Source: JANNYA01 sp031422315
GTDB lineage: Bacteria > Pseudomonadota > Gammaproteobacteria > Xanthomonadales > SZUA-5
DNA length: 64,000 nt
Direction of reading: 5' to 3'
Assembly (NCBI GenBank): GCA_031422315.1
Contig: JANOQN010000041.1
Span: 12,811-76,810, forward strand
The stretch's first letter is position 1. Each line of letters opens with the position of its first letter. The notes under the pieces were generated by a model, which was not told the origin of the DNA, searched no databases, and saw only the letters and a list, made by a program, of their open reading frames with translations. The translations under genes were made by a program, and so were the position numbers. Of this stretch, positions 1 through 8,805 are shown piece after piece.

Positions 1-1
1 C

Positions 2-907
2 GGCAAAGTAGCGCTGGTTGAAGTGAAGTCGGACTTGACGTCGAGTGATTACTATTTGTACGAGTTTGCGAGCAAGAAAATGACCTCACTTGGTGGCGCG
101 CGGCAGTGGTTGAACGCGGATTGGATGGCGCCGACCGAACCGATGCTTAGCAAAGCCAGTGATGGAATGGAGCTGGAGAGCTTTCTGACTTTGCCACTGG
201 GTGCGAGCAAGTTGACGCCTGCACCATTGGTAGTCATTCCACACGGTGGGCCGTTTGGCGTAAAAGACGATTGGTACTTTGAAACAGAGACGCAACTCCT
301 GGCAAGCCGCGGCTACGCGGTTTTGAGAGTCAATTTCCGCGGCTCGGGCGGCTACGGAAAGAAATTTGAACAAGCTGGGTTTAAACAGTGGGGCCGCGCT
401 ATGCAAACCGATTTGCGCGATGTCGCCGACGTAGTGCTGAAGCGTGAAGAGCTTGACCCCGATCGAGTTGCGATCTTTGGCGCCAGCTACGGCGGCTACG
501 CAGCGCTCATGGGCGGCGTGCAGGAGCCTGAGCGATATAAGGCTGTGATTAGCGTTGTCGGCGTTACCGACTTAGAGCTAATGTACACGCGCGGCGACAT
601 TGAGGATTCGCTTTATGGAGTTAAGTTTATGGAGCGTGCGATCGGCCGGGCGCAACTGGCTGAGTATTCCCCCGTCAACCATGCGGGTAAAATAAAGGCG
701 CCGGTGCTGCTGATTCACGGCAAATTGGACCAGCGGGTGCCGATCGCACACGCCGAACGCATGAAAAAAGCGTTGGAAGCCGCTGGCAATGCACCCGAGT
801 GGTATGTTGAGTCAAAAGAAGGCCATGGTTTCTATACGCCTGAAAATCGCGCAGCAATGTATGAAAAAGTGCTGGCATTTTTAGACAAACATGTAAAGAA
901 ACGCTAG
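2..907 (+). CDS. S9 family peptidase (prolyl oligopeptidase-like), C-terminal part
   Basis: This is the C-terminal alpha/beta-hydrolase part of a serine peptidase. The frame is open to the window edge, so the start and the usual N-terminal propeller lie upstream. Numbering from the first in-window GTG (position 23), the nucleophile motif GASYGGY puts Ser at residue 155. Asp236 in HGKLDQRVP and His268 in EGHGF complete the catalytic triad. The oxyanion region IPHGGPFG is at 72-79. Family members cleave short peptides or acyl-peptides; the substrate cannot be read here. It is convergent with cysNC, with only 11 bases between the stop codons. The family call is firm; cellular location is unknown because the N-terminus is missing. 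Confidence 0.93.
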   Translation, partial: GKVALVEVKSDLTSSDYYLYEFASKKMTSLGGARQWLNADWMAPTEPMLSKASDGMELESFLTLPLGASKLTPAPLVVIPHGGPFGVKDDWYFETETQLLASRGYAVLRVNFRGSGGYGKKFEQAGFKQWGRAMQTDLRDVADVVLKREELDPDRVAIFGASYGGYAALMGGVQEPERYKAVISVVGVTDLELMYTRGDIEDSLYGVKFMERAIGRAQLAEYSPVNHAGKIKAPVLLIHGKLDQRVPIAHAERMKKALEAAGNAPEWYVESKEGHGFYTPENRAAMYEKVLAFLDKHVKKR

Positions 908-918
908 ATGTTGCGTGC

Positions 919-2802
919 TCAAGCACGCAGCAACATCTGCAACAACTCATTCACACTCACGCTCGCATACCCAACCTGGGTGATTAAGTGAATTTCCGGC
1001 TGCAACGGTGCCTCATAGGGCGCATCGACGCCGGTAAATCCTTTCAGCTGCCCACTACGTGCTTTGGCGTAAAGGCCTTTAGCATCTCGCGATTCGGCGA
1101 CTGCTAGCGGCGTGTCGACGAAAACTTCTAGAAATTCGTCGGGTTTGAACAGGGCGCGCGCGGCGTCTCGATCTGCGCGAAACGGTGAGATCAAGCTCAC
1201 CAGTACTACCAAACCCGCGTCCAACATGAGTTTTGCGGTTTCTGCGACAAGTCGGATATTTTCTTTGCGATCTGATTCGCTAAAGCTCAGGTGGCGGGTC
1301 AAGCCGTGCCGAACATTGTCGCCGTCTAGGATGTAGCAGTGTTGACCGATGTCGCTTAGGCGCCGGTCTAACGCACTAGCGAGTGTTGATTTTCCTGCGC
1401 CGGATAGTCCGGTAAACCAATAGCAGCGCGGGCGCTGCGCCTTTTGCAAGGCGCGCTCTGCTGCGCTGACTAGAGCCGGGTGGCGCGTTACTTCACGCGG
1501 TGCGTGTACGCGCGTGATGGTGCCCGCTGCTAGCGTAGCGCAGGAGTGGCGGTCGATTAAGATAAACGCGCCGAGACTTGCAGCTTCAGCAAACGGCGTC
1601 ATTGGCCCAGCAAAATCGAGCCGGAAAATGCATCGGCTGATGCTATTGAGTAGCAGTTCGGTTTGGCTTGTTTGCGAGCATGTCAATGTGCCAGCGCTGA
1701 TGTCGATATGTGCGCTAATTTCTTCCAGGCGCGCGTTAACGGTTCGATTGGCGAGCTTGAGCAAAAAGCTCTGGCCTTCGCGCGCGGATGTTTCGCTCAT
1801 CCACAGGAGCTGCGCCTCAAAACGATCGCTTCGACTCGGCGCATCAATGAGATGCGACAGCACATCACCCCGGCTGATGTCGACGCGCTCAGCCACGCAC
1901 AGCACCACGGCATCGCCCGCGATCGCGTGATCTTGCGCGGCGCCGGCACGCGTGATTGCGCTGAGCGTGATTCGCCGACTTTGATCACCGTTCACGCACA
2001 AAGTATCGCCTGTGTGCAGCGCGCCGCCGCTGATCGTCCCCGCAAGTCCGCGAAAATCTTGATCAGGGCGCAAAACCAGTTGCACGGGCATTCGAAACGC
2101 AGTTGCAGTGGCCTTTAGTGGCGCTTGCTCAAGCCATTGCAGCAGTGCAGGTCCGCGATACCAGGGCATTTCGGTGCTGGCTTGCGTCAAGTTCAAGCCA
2201 TGCAAGGCTGAGATCGGGATCGCTTGGATTGACTGCACGCCAAGCCCGGCGGTCGCCGAACGATAGTCCGCTTCGATTTGCGCAAAGCGCGCGGCATCGA
2301 AATCAATGGCATCCATTTTATTGACTGCCAAGACGATTTGGCGCACGCCAAACATTGCCACAATTGCGCTGTGGCGCAAAGTTTGTGGCAACACGCCTTT
2401 GCGCGCGTCGACTAAAACTATCGCGAGCTGTGCGGTGGACGCACCGGTCGCCATATTGCGGGTGTATTGCTCATGGCCGGGGCAATCGGCGACGATAAAT
2501 TTGCGCGCAGGTGTTTGAAAATAGCGGTACGCCACATCAATGGTAATGCCCTGTTCGCGCTCGGCGGCTAGGCCATCGAGTGCTAGCGCGTAGTCGATCG
2601 CTGCACCTTGCGTGCCATGTTTGAGGCTGTCTCGTTGCAAGGCTTGCAGTAAATCGTCTGGCAAATGCTGAGTCAGCGCTAGCAGCTGGCCGATCAGCGT
2701 GCTTTTGCCATCATCTACGCTGCCACAGGTTATAAAGCGCAACACGCTAGTTTGATTTTGCGTAGCGGTGTTTTGCGATTCATCATCTAACATCGTGGCC
2801 AT
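919..2802 (-). CDS. cysNC: Bifunctional sulfate adenylyltransferase subunit 1 / adenylylsulfate kinase (CysN-CysC fusion)
   Basis: The protein has 627 residues. The N-terminal two thirds is an EF-Tu-like GTPase: P-loop GSVDDGKST at 27-35, then DCPGHEQYTRNM and NKMD. The C-terminal third is an APS kinase with P-loop GLSGAGKS at 465-472, an ISPFR loop and a RDAKGLY motif. With CysD it makes APS from sulfate and ATP using GTP hydrolysis; the kinase domain then makes PAPS in the cytoplasm. The start codon overlaps the cysD stop by one base (TGATG), so the two are translationally coupled. The fused CysN-CysC form is well known in many proteobacteria. No cysH, cysI or cysJ lies in the window. Confidence 0.97.
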   Translation of the reverse strand: MATMLDDESQNTATQNQTSVLRFITCGSVDDGKSTLIGQLLALTQHLPDDLLQALQRDSLKHGTQGAAIDYALALDGLAAEREQGITIDVAYRYFQTPARKFIVADCPGHEQYTRNMATGASTAQLAIVLVDARKGVLPQTLRHSAIVAMFGVRQIVLAVNKMDAIDFDAARFAQIEADYRSATAGLGVQSIQAIPISALHGLNLTQASTEMPWYRGPALLQWLEQAPLKATATAFRMPVQLVLRPDQDFRGLAGTISGGALHTGDTLCVNGDQSRRITLSAITRAGAAQDHAIAGDAVVLCVAERVDISRGDVLSHLIDAPSRSDRFEAQLLWMSETSAREGQSFLLKLANRTVNARLEEISAHIDISAGTLTCSQTSQTELLLNSISRCIFRLDFAGPMTPFAEAASLGAFILIDRHSCATLAAGTITRVHAPREVTRHPALVSAAERALQKAQRPRCYWFTGLSGAGKSTLASALDRRLSDIGQHCYILDGDNVRHGLTRHLSFSESDRKENIRLVAETAKLMLDAGLVVLVSLISPFRADRDAARALFKPDEFLEVFVDTPLAVAESRDAKGLYAKARSGQLKGFTGVDAPYEAPLQPEIHLITQVGYASVSVNELLQMLLRA

Positions 2803-3740
2803 CAGAAATAGCCCTCACGCTTTTTTTGCTCCATGGAGCTCTTACCATCATGATCGATCAAGCGGCCTTGGCGCTCTGAAAATCGGCTTTGCTGCATCTC
2901 ATTGATGATCTCATCGAGTGTGGTGGCTTCAGACTCAATCGCCCCGCTCAGTGGATAACAGCCGAGCGTGCGAAAGCGCACCATTTTATGCGACAGTTTT
3001 TCATGCGGGGCTAAGCCAAGACGGGCGTCGTCTTGCATAATCCAGGTGCCGTTGCGCTGCACCACCTTGCGAGTCGCGGCAAAGTAAAGCGGTACGATGG
3101 CGATCTGTTCGCGCTTGATGTAATGCCAGATATCAAGTTCAGTCCAGTTCGAGAGCGGAAAAGCGCGCACGCTTTCACCAAGTTGCAAGCGAGTGTTGTA
3201 CAAATTCCAAAGTTCCGGGCGCTGATTGCGCGGATCCCAGACATGTTCGCTATTGCGGAAGGAGAAAATGCGCTCTTTCGCCCGGGAAGTTTCTTCATCG
3301 CGCCTGGCGCCGCCTACCGCCGCATCGTAGCCGCCCGCTTTCAATGCTTGAAGCAGACCTTGTGTTTTCATCACGTCGGTAAAGTGTTTGGAACCGTGCT
3401 CGATTGGGCTCAGGTTTCGCGCAAGGCCGTCTGGGTTTTTATGAATTCTCAGTTCAATGTCGCTAGATTGCATTACGGCATCCCGAAATTCATACATCGC
3501 CTGAAATTTCCAGCCGGTGTCTATATGTAAAAGCGGCATCGGCGGGCGCGCCGGTGCGAACGCTTTGCGCAATAAATGCAGCAGTACTGAGCTATCTTTG
3601 CCGAGCGAATACAGCATGACGGGCCGGGCAAATTCCGACGCCACTTCGCGGAGGATAAAAATGCTCTCCGCCTCCAGCCAGTCTAAATGCGTGCGCGCGG
3701 CAGGAATTTGGTCAGTAGCTGTGGAGTTAGCGATGGTCAT
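2802..3740 (-). CDS. cysD: Sulfate adenylyltransferase subunit 2
   Basis: CysD is the catalytic ATP-sulfurylase subunit, a PP-loop ATPase, and partner of CysN. The PP-loop is YSLGKDSSVLLHL. An R-x-DE-x-SRAKERIFSFR segment and the C-terminal KKREGYF tail are typical of the family. I place the start at the ATG at 3740 (312 residues), because the frame upstream to 3791 adds 17 residues with no family resemblance. It is first in the cysD-cysNC operon. The 219 bases between this start and pckG hold the divergent promoters; I see no clear CysB site. Role: sulfate activation for cysteine synthesis and sulfation. Confidence 0.96.
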   Translation of the reverse strand: MTIANSTATDQIPAARTHLDWLEAESIFILREVASEFARPVMLYSLGKDSSVLLHLLRKAFAPARPPMPLLHIDTGWKFQAMYEFRDAVMQSSDIELRIHKNPDGLARNLSPIEHGSKHFTDVMKTQGLLQALKAGGYDAAVGGARRDEETSRAKERIFSFRNSEHVWDPRNQRPELWNLYNTRLQLGESVRAFPLSNWTELDIWHYIKREQIAIVPLYFAATRKVVQRNGTWIMQDDARLGLAPHEKLSHKMVRFRTLGCYPLSGAIESEATTLDEIINEMQQSRFSERQGRLIDHDGKSSMEQKKREGYF

Positions 3741-3959
3741 GGCGCACAAGGTTTCCTGCAATGAACATGGCCGCGAAGAATAGCGCAGCAAAGACGGGCT
3801 GCGTCTGTTGTGGCGTCATCCATTGATGGCATCTTCATTCGCCCTGAATACGTTTTCATTGAATGCTTGGCAGTAGCTAGCAAAGGCGTTATCGTCATCG
3901 GAAAATATTGGGGCGAATATCATAAGCCCATAATTTATAAGGATTTATAAGGATTATTT

Positions 3960-5732
3960 ATGTCGATGAGCTCGCTTTCAGCGCTGAAATCTTGGGTCCA
4001 GCAAGTGCAAAAACAGGTGCAGCCTGAACATGTGCACTGGTGCGATGGCTCCGATAGTGAGGACGCCGCACTGAAAGAATTAATGCTGGCGTCGGGTGAT
4101 TTGTTCCGGCTTAACCCAGAAACGCATCCGAATTGCTTTTTGCATCGCTCTAGCGTTTCGGACGTCGCGCGGGTTGAGCACTTGACCTTTATCTGCACCG
4201 ACGAACAACAAGACGCTGGCCCGAACAATCACTGGATGGCCCCAGCTCAGGCGCACGCCAAAATGGACGCGTTCTTTGAAGGCTGCATGAAAGGTCGCAC
4301 GATGTATGTAATTCCTTATTGCATGGGCCCGCTGGATTCGCTGTATGCGCGCTGTGGCGTGGAAATTACCGATAGCCCGTATGTGGTGGCGAATATGCGG
4401 TTAATGACGCGCATGGGAGCGCCCGCGTTGGCGAAAATTGAGGCCGGCGCGGATTTTGTGCGCGGGTTGCATTCAACCGGTGATTTGAATCCAGATCGGC
4501 GCTTTATCATGCATTTTCCGGTCGAAAAATCGATCAAATCGTTTGGTTCCGGCTACGGTGGCAATGCGCTACTCGGTAAAAAGTGCCACAGCTTGCGTAT
4601 TGCCGGCTGGCAAGCGCGAGAGGAAGGCTGGCTTGCCGAGCATATGTTGATTGTCGGCATTGAAAACCCAGAAGGTCACACACACTACGTGGCGGCTGCA
4701 TTTCCATCGGCCTGCGGTAAAACGAATTTGGCTATGCTGATTCCGCCCGCATCAATGCCTGGCTGGAAAGTGTGGACGGTGGGTGACGATATTTGCTGGA
4801 TGCAGCCGGGTAGTGATGGACGTCTTTATGCGATCAACCCGGAATCAGGTTTTTTTGGCGTAGCGCCCGGAACGAGTGCCAAAACTAACGCGAATGCGCT
4901 GGCGATGTTGAATCGGGATGCGATTTTCACCAATGTAGCCTTGACGGTGGACAATCAGCCCTGGTGGGAAGGCTTGCCGGGCACGCCCGTTACTGATTGG
5001 CAGGGCCGGCCATACGATCCTGCAAACGGTCCGGCGGCGCATCCGAATTCGCGTTTTACTGTCGGTATGCACGCCTGTCCTAGTTTTAGTGACGCCGCTG
5101 AGAATCCAGCCGGCGTGCCAATTTCAGCGATTGTGTTTGGTGGGCGGCGTGAATCGCTGGTGCCGCTGGTGATGGAAGCGCGTGATTGGAATCATGGCGT
5201 ATTGCTTGGCGCATCGATGGCCTCTGAAACCACTGCCGCAGCAACCGGCGCTGTCGGCGTGGTTCGGCGTGATCCAATGGCAATGAAGCCGTTTGCCGGC
5301 TATAACTTTGGCGATTACTGGGCGCACTGGTTGAAAGTCGGTGCCAAATTGACCCACGCGCCGAAAATTTTCCACGTCAACTGGTTCCGTAAAGGCAGCG
5401 ATGGCAGCTTTATGTGGCCGGGCTTTGGCGACAATCTGCGTGTGCTGGCCTGGGCTTTACGGCGGTGCGCCGGAACAGCGAAAGCGATTGATGCAGGCGT
5501 GGGTTTACTGCCAGTGGCGGGCGAGCTTGATACTTCCGGATTAAACTTACCGAGCGAGATGCTTGAGCGCCTTTTACATATCGACAATGCCGGATGGCTG
5601 GCTGAATTCGACGCGATTTCGGCATTTTTAGACGAGTTTGGTGCGCGTACGCCAGCGGCTCTGCGCGCCGAGCTTGAGATTAGTCGTTTGGCGGTTTTAG
5701 TGCGTGCGGGTGCTGATAAAAAAGCCGCTTAG
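3960..5732 (+). CDS. pckG: Phosphoenolpyruvate carboxykinase, GTP-dependent
   Basis: The protein has 590 residues and converts oxaloacetate plus GTP to PEP, CO2 and GDP, the first step of gluconeogenesis. Diagnostic GTP-class motifs are visible: FPSACGKTNLA at 248-258 with the reactive Cys252, GDDI at 275-278, NPESGFFGVAPGTS from 293, and FGGRR later. The ATG at 3960 is preceded by AAGGATT at the right distance. A near-copy of the same AAGGATTTAT string sits just upstream, so there are two tandem Shine-Dalgarno-like runs. It ends 23 bases before the convergent sterol-desaturase-like gene. The family call is very secure. Confidence 0.97.
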   Translation: MSMSSLSALKSWVQQVQKQVQPEHVHWCDGSDSEDAALKELMLASGDLFRLNPETHPNCFLHRSSVSDVARVEHLTFICTDEQQDAGPNNHWMAPAQAHAKMDAFFEGCMKGRTMYVIPYCMGPLDSLYARCGVEITDSPYVVANMRLMTRMGAPALAKIEAGADFVRGLHSTGDLNPDRRFIMHFPVEKSIKSFGSGYGGNALLGKKCHSLRIAGWQAREEGWLAEHMLIVGIENPEGHTHYVAAAFPSACGKTNLAMLIPPASMPGWKVWTVGDDICWMQPGSDGRLYAINPESGFFGVAPGTSAKTNANALAMLNRDAIFTNVALTVDNQPWWEGLPGTPVTDWQGRPYDPANGPAAHPNSRFTVGMHACPSFSDAAENPAGVPISAIVFGGRRESLVPLVMEARDWNHGVLLGASMASETTAAATGAVGVVRRDPMAMKPFAGYNFGDYWAHWLKVGAKLTHAPKIFHVNWFRKGSDGSFMWPGFGDNLRVLAWALRRCAGTAKAIDAGVGLLPVAGELDTSGLNLPSEMLERLLHIDNAGWLAEFDAISAFLDEFGARTPAALRAELEISRLAVLVRAGADKKAA

Positions 5733-5755
5733 CGCCATGCAATGCTTCTTCGAAG

Positions 5756-6613
5756 CTAAGAATCATCACTTTTTCCCAATAGCGGATTCATCAATATCGC
5801 CCCCAGTGTTTGCTCCTCAACCGCACGAAATTCCATCAGCCCGATCGGCATGCTGGCGCTGTCTGCGCGTCTGGATGCGGCGCTGTTAAATATCCGGTCC
5901 CAGATTGATAGCCAGTTGCCGAAATTTCGATTGCTTTCAATCTCATCAGTTGAATGATGCACGCGATGCAGCTCGGGCGTGATGAGCGCTGTGCCAACCG
6001 CACGCTCCAAACGATTCGGCAGGGCGATGTTGGCGTGAGTAAACAGCGCCATCGCCATCAGTAATAGCTCATAAATCAGCACGGCTACAATCGGCGCGCC
6101 AAGTAGCAGCACCACCGTCGATTTATAGAGCAGCGACAGCACAATTTCGCCGGGGTGAAAGCGCAAACCCAAGGTAACGTCAAACGCCAAATCGCTGTGA
6201 TGCACGCGATGCAGCCGCCAAAGCCAAGGCACCAAGTGCGAAAGCCGGTGCTGCCAATAGATCGTCAAGTCCAACACAACTAGGCTAATCAGCACGCTTA
6301 AGATGTTTGGCAAAAGCCCGGTCTGATGCGCGCCCGGCAAGATCAGATTGAGTAGTCCAATATTTTGTTGAGCCGCAAATAGTGCCACTGCCGCGGCACC
6401 GAGTGCGGGTAGGGCCCAAAGCAAGGCTGCTACTGATGCGCTCGCTATGGCTGAAAGCAACAAATTGTTGGCGCGCCGGGTTAGGCTTGCTGCGGGCCGA
6501 TGTGGGCGCAGGCGCTCGGCGATTAACAAGGCTATCAAAATCAGCAGCAATGCAGAGAATTTCACCGCGCTAGCGTGCGCCAACCAAGCTCGGAGGATTT
6601 CGGAATTTTGCAT
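5756..6613 (-). CDS. Sterol desaturase / fatty acid hydroxylase family membrane protein
   Basis: A 285-residue integral membrane di-iron oxygenase. It has hydrophobic segments near 18-32, 50-80, 100-120 and 160-190. The histidine clusters are QHRLSH (121-126), HRVHH (135-139), FH (152-153), His193 and HRVHH (216-220), which is the complete ligand set of this superfamily. Substrate class (sterol, fatty acid, alkylglycerol or carotenoid) cannot be told from sequence alone. The start overlaps the stop of the upstream TIGR04282-like gene by one base (TAATG), so it is the last gene of a three-gene unit with two glycosyltransferase-like proteins. An envelope lipid modification role is plausible but inferred. 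Confidence 0.88.
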   Translation of the reverse strand: MQNSEILRAWLAHASAVKFSALLLILIALLIAERLRPHRPAASLTRRANNLLLSAIASASVAALLWALPALGAAAVALFAAQQNIGLLNLILPGAHQTGLLPNILSVLISLVVLDLTIYWQHRLSHLVPWLWRLHRVHHSDLAFDVTLGLRFHPGEIVLSLLYKSTVVLLLGAPIVAVLIYELLLMAMALFTHANIALPNRLERAVGTALITPELHRVHHSTDEIESNRNFGNWLSIWDRIFNSAASRRADSASMPIGLMEFRAVEEQTLGAILMNPLLGKSDDS

Positions 6614-7314
6614 TAGGGCATTCGTTCCAAAGTGAGGTTGAGCAGGTCAGCTTGCGCCAACGTTGGCCTGATTAACTGCATGAGTTCAACGCGCGCACGG
6701 TGCCAATCAGCCAGGGTGTCGACGTCGGTAAGCATACGCAGCTTAGCAGCGCTGGTATGGTGGTGCGCGCTCAATAACGATTCAAATGTGCGTAATGTGT
6801 CGGCACTGGAGTAGTGCGTTTCGCGCCAAACATGGCTGGCAATCGTACAGTTGCCAGCTACGCTCCAAAAGCCACCATCGGCTGCAGGCGCGAGCAAATA
6901 CTGCGGGTTTTTTGAACGCAAAACCGTATCGGCCTGCAAAAAATCATCCAAGCAAATTTGCGGGGCATCTGCGCCCAGCAGCAGCACATAGGCGTGCTGT
7001 TTCAATAGCGAATGGTAGACGTGCTGCATGCGCTGCCCAAGCCCGCCGCTGCCCTGCGCACACGTTTCAAACTGTGACCAGCGCGGATGCTGCGCGGCTT
7101 CGGGCTCGGCAACTGCCCAATAAATTCGCAGCTTGAGCGCGCTCTGCGCTTGCATCAGCACGCTTGCCACGGCGGCATAAGCCAGCTGATAAAACTGCTG
7201 CGCGGCCTGCGTGCCCACATCTTTCGCCAAACGCGTTTTAAGCGGTGAAAACTCCGGCGTCTTCACAAAAACCGCCACGGCGCCCTGGGCCCTGGCAGTT
7301 TGCTCGGCGTGCAT
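6613..7314 (-). CDS. TIGR04282-type glycosyltransferase-like protein (DUF2064)
   Basis: Begins with FVKTPEFSPLKTRLA, the nucleotide-binding N-terminus of the DUF2064/TIGR04282 group, followed by LLLGADAPQI, the likely metal/sugar-nucleotide site. The group is annotated as arsenosugar biosynthesis glycosyltransferase, but most members sit in genomes without that pathway and their function is unproven. The start is ambiguous: ATG at 7314 (4 bases after the upstream stop) or ATG at 7329 (11-base overlap). I chose 7314; neither has a strong ribosome binding site. The frame runs open to 7416, but that part overlaps the upstream gene. Neighbours are the TIGR04283-like protein and the sterol-desaturase-like oxygenase. 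Confidence 0.85.
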   Translation of the reverse strand: MHAEQTARAQGAVAVFVKTPEFSPLKTRLAKDVGTQAAQQFYQLAYAAVASVLMQAQSALKLRIYWAVAEPEAAQHPRWSQFETCAQGSGGLGQRMQHVYHSLLKQHAYVLLLGADAPQICLDDFLQADTVLRSKNPQYLLAPAADGGFWSVAGNCTIASHVWRETHYSSADTLRTFESLLSAHHHTSAAKLRMLTDVDTLADWHRARVELMQLIRPTLAQADLLNLTLERMP

Positions 7315-7318
7315 CGGC

Positions 7319-8017
7319 TCAGTCTGCATTTCGGGTTTGCTGCCAAGTGGTACGCAGGTGCGCCAAGGTGGTGCGCAGCCAGCCATGTTCGACGTATTTT
7401 CTTGCGCTGGTGCCAAGCACGGCGCGCAATGCGGAAACGGGCATTCGCATTTCGCGGGCGCGCCGCACCAGAGCGATATCTTCGCCGCCTATTCCACCGT
7501 TCGCCTGCTCGGGGAACGTACCTAGTGCCAGCCAATTGTTACGTGTTAGCAAAAAGCCTTGATCGCCAAACGGCAGCTTGAACAGCCAGCAGCGTAACCA
7601 CACGCCAAATTCGCTCACCCGCATCCAGCGCGGGCCATCGTAAAAGCGCAGGCGAAAGTAATTCAGCGCATCCGGGCAGGCCCCCTCGATGGCGTTAAAG
7701 CAGTCCGGCGTCAGTTTGGAATCGGCGTGCAAAAACCACAGCCAAGGTTGTTGGCTAAACAGGGCCGCGAGGTTTTGCTGTGCGGCTCGGCTAGCTGGGC
7801 TTAGAATCCAGCGCAGCGTGGATTGGCAGCTTGCGCGCAGGTCAGCGAAATCAGCGGGCTCAGGCTCTGTTGCGCTCAGCATGATTTCGGCGCTCGTAGG
7901 TAAATTTTTTGATAAGTCTGCTAACAAGCTGCGCCAAGTGGCATCGCCTGGGCCAATAGGCACGATGACGCAGAGTTGATTGGCAATTGCGGATGTCGGT
8001 ACTCGAGTGTTAGTCAC
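7319..8017 (-). CDS. TIGR04283-type glycosyltransferase (GT2-like)
   Basis: A 232-residue short GT2-fold protein. Visible family features are WFLHADSKLTPDC (the D-x-D-like metal site), FGDQGFLLTRNNW, and GGEDIALVRRARE near the C-terminus. TIGR04283 and TIGR04282 proteins are commonly adjacent, as here, and are labelled arsenosugar biosynthesis glycosyltransferases, though the name describes only part of the family. No radical-SAM ArsS or ArsM is present in the window, so an arsenic role is not supported. It is the first gene of a three-gene minus-strand unit and lies 126 bases downstream of cvpA. Confidence 0.85.
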   Translation of the reverse strand: MTNTRVPTSAIANQLCVIVPIGPGDATWRSLLADLSKNLPTSAEIMLSATEPEPADFADLRASCQSTLRWILSPASRAAQQNLAALFSQQPWLWFLHADSKLTPDCFNAIEGACPDALNYFRLRFYDGPRWMRVSEFGVWLRCWLFKLPFGDQGFLLTRNNWLALGTFPEQANGGIGGEDIALVRRAREMRMPVSALRAVLGTSARKYVEHGWLRTTLAHLRTTWQQTRNAD

Positions 8018-8037
8018 GCTAATTTGAGTTCCAACTG

Positions 8038-8054
8038 TTGCCGCGTTGCGGCAA
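8038..8054. terminator. Short perfect hairpin after cvpA
   Basis: TTGCCGC-gtt-GCGGCAA forms a 7-bp perfect stem with a 3-base loop, between the end of cvpA and the start of the TIGR04283-like gene, both on the minus strand. There is no T-run, so it may be a weak or factor-dependent stop or only an RNA structure. Confidence 0.35.
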
Positions 8055-8063
8055 AGAAGCTCG

Positions 8064-8100
8064 CCTTTCCCTTGATGGGAGAGGGGTTGGGGGATAGGGT
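8064..8100. repeat. Dispersed C/G-rich intergenic repeat, copy 1
   Basis: On the plus strand this reads CCTTTCCCTTGATGGGAGAG followed by a GGGGTTGGGGG run. Bases 8068-8094 are identical, in inverted orientation, to 63783-63809 at the other end of the window (27 bases). The CCCTTGATGGGAGAGGG core is self-complementary and forms a hairpin. Repeats of this look are common between genes in Xanthomonadales-like and other gammaproteobacterial genomes. Confidence 0.8.
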
Positions 8101-8143
8101 GAAATTTACTCGAGTCATCTCAATGCAATTTATACTTAGGCGT

Positions 8144-8749
8144 TTAGCGATTTGGCGCAGCAGGCGGTGAAGACAATTTATTGGCTTCGGTCTGCTCTGC
8201 GGACTCACTCGCCTTGATCGGTTTGGCTGATTCGTTTGCCTCGATCGGGTCTGCAAATTTTGGAAAATTTAGATACTGCGACACGCTACTCGGCAAATAA
8301 TGGCTCAATGCCAGCGCTAAGGTACCCACGTGCGGAATCAGTGCAGATTCCTGCCAAAACGGCTGCTTTGGAACTTGGGTAAAGCCTGCGAAGAAAACCG
8401 CGGAAAACACCAGTAGTAATCCGCGCGTGGCACCAAACAAACCGCCGAGCAACCGATCCGTACTGGATAGTCCAGTTTTGGCAATCACCCGCCGGATAAA
8501 CCACGTCAGCACGCCGCCCAGCACAAGCACGCCCAGAAAAATGACCAAGTAAGCCGTGCCTAAGCGCAATCCAGCCACCGTAATGCTGCTTAAAAACTGT
8601 TCGGCAAACACGCCGCTAAAGCTGACCGAGCACCAAAGCGCCACAGCCCAAACCACCAGCGACATCACCTCAGCCACGATACCGCGCATCAAAGCAAGCA
8701 GTGCCGATATGCCAACAACAGCCAGTAAAATGTAGTCAATCGGCGTCAT
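8144..8749 (-). CDS. cvpA: CvpA family membrane protein
   Basis: A 201-residue inner membrane protein with four hydrophobic segments. It begins MTPIDYILLAVVGISALLA and has the family's RGIVAEVMSLVVW and DRLLGGLFGATRG motifs. CvpA was named for colicin V production and also contributes to envelope stress tolerance; its molecular activity is not established. A polar Ser/Ala/Glu-rich tail of about 40 residues follows the last membrane segment. It lies 56 bases downstream of the dedD-like gene, matching the usual dedD-cvpA order, but the normal flanking genes folC and purF are absent here. Confidence 0.93.
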   Translation of the reverse strand: MTPIDYILLAVVGISALLALMRGIVAEVMSLVVWAVALWCSVSFSGVFAEQFLSSITVAGLRLGTAYLVIFLGVLVLGGVLTWFIRRVIAKTGLSSTDRLLGGLFGATRGLLLVFSAVFFAGFTQVPKQPFWQESALIPHVGTLALALSHYLPSSVSQYLNFPKFADPIEANESAKPIKASESAEQTEANKLSSPPAAPNR

Positions 8750-8805
8750 AAAGCCGCTTGCCTAGTTAGACTTTGTATTGCTTATTTGCATGCCAGTCAA
8801 AGCGG

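Noticed and set aside
1663..2118. Plus-strand open frames opposite cysNC
   Set aside because: They are antisense shadows of a well-conserved gene and carry no family motifs.
2802..3791. Longer CysD from the first start in the frame
   Set aside because: The first 17 residues are unlike the family; the ATG at 3740 gives a normal-length protein.
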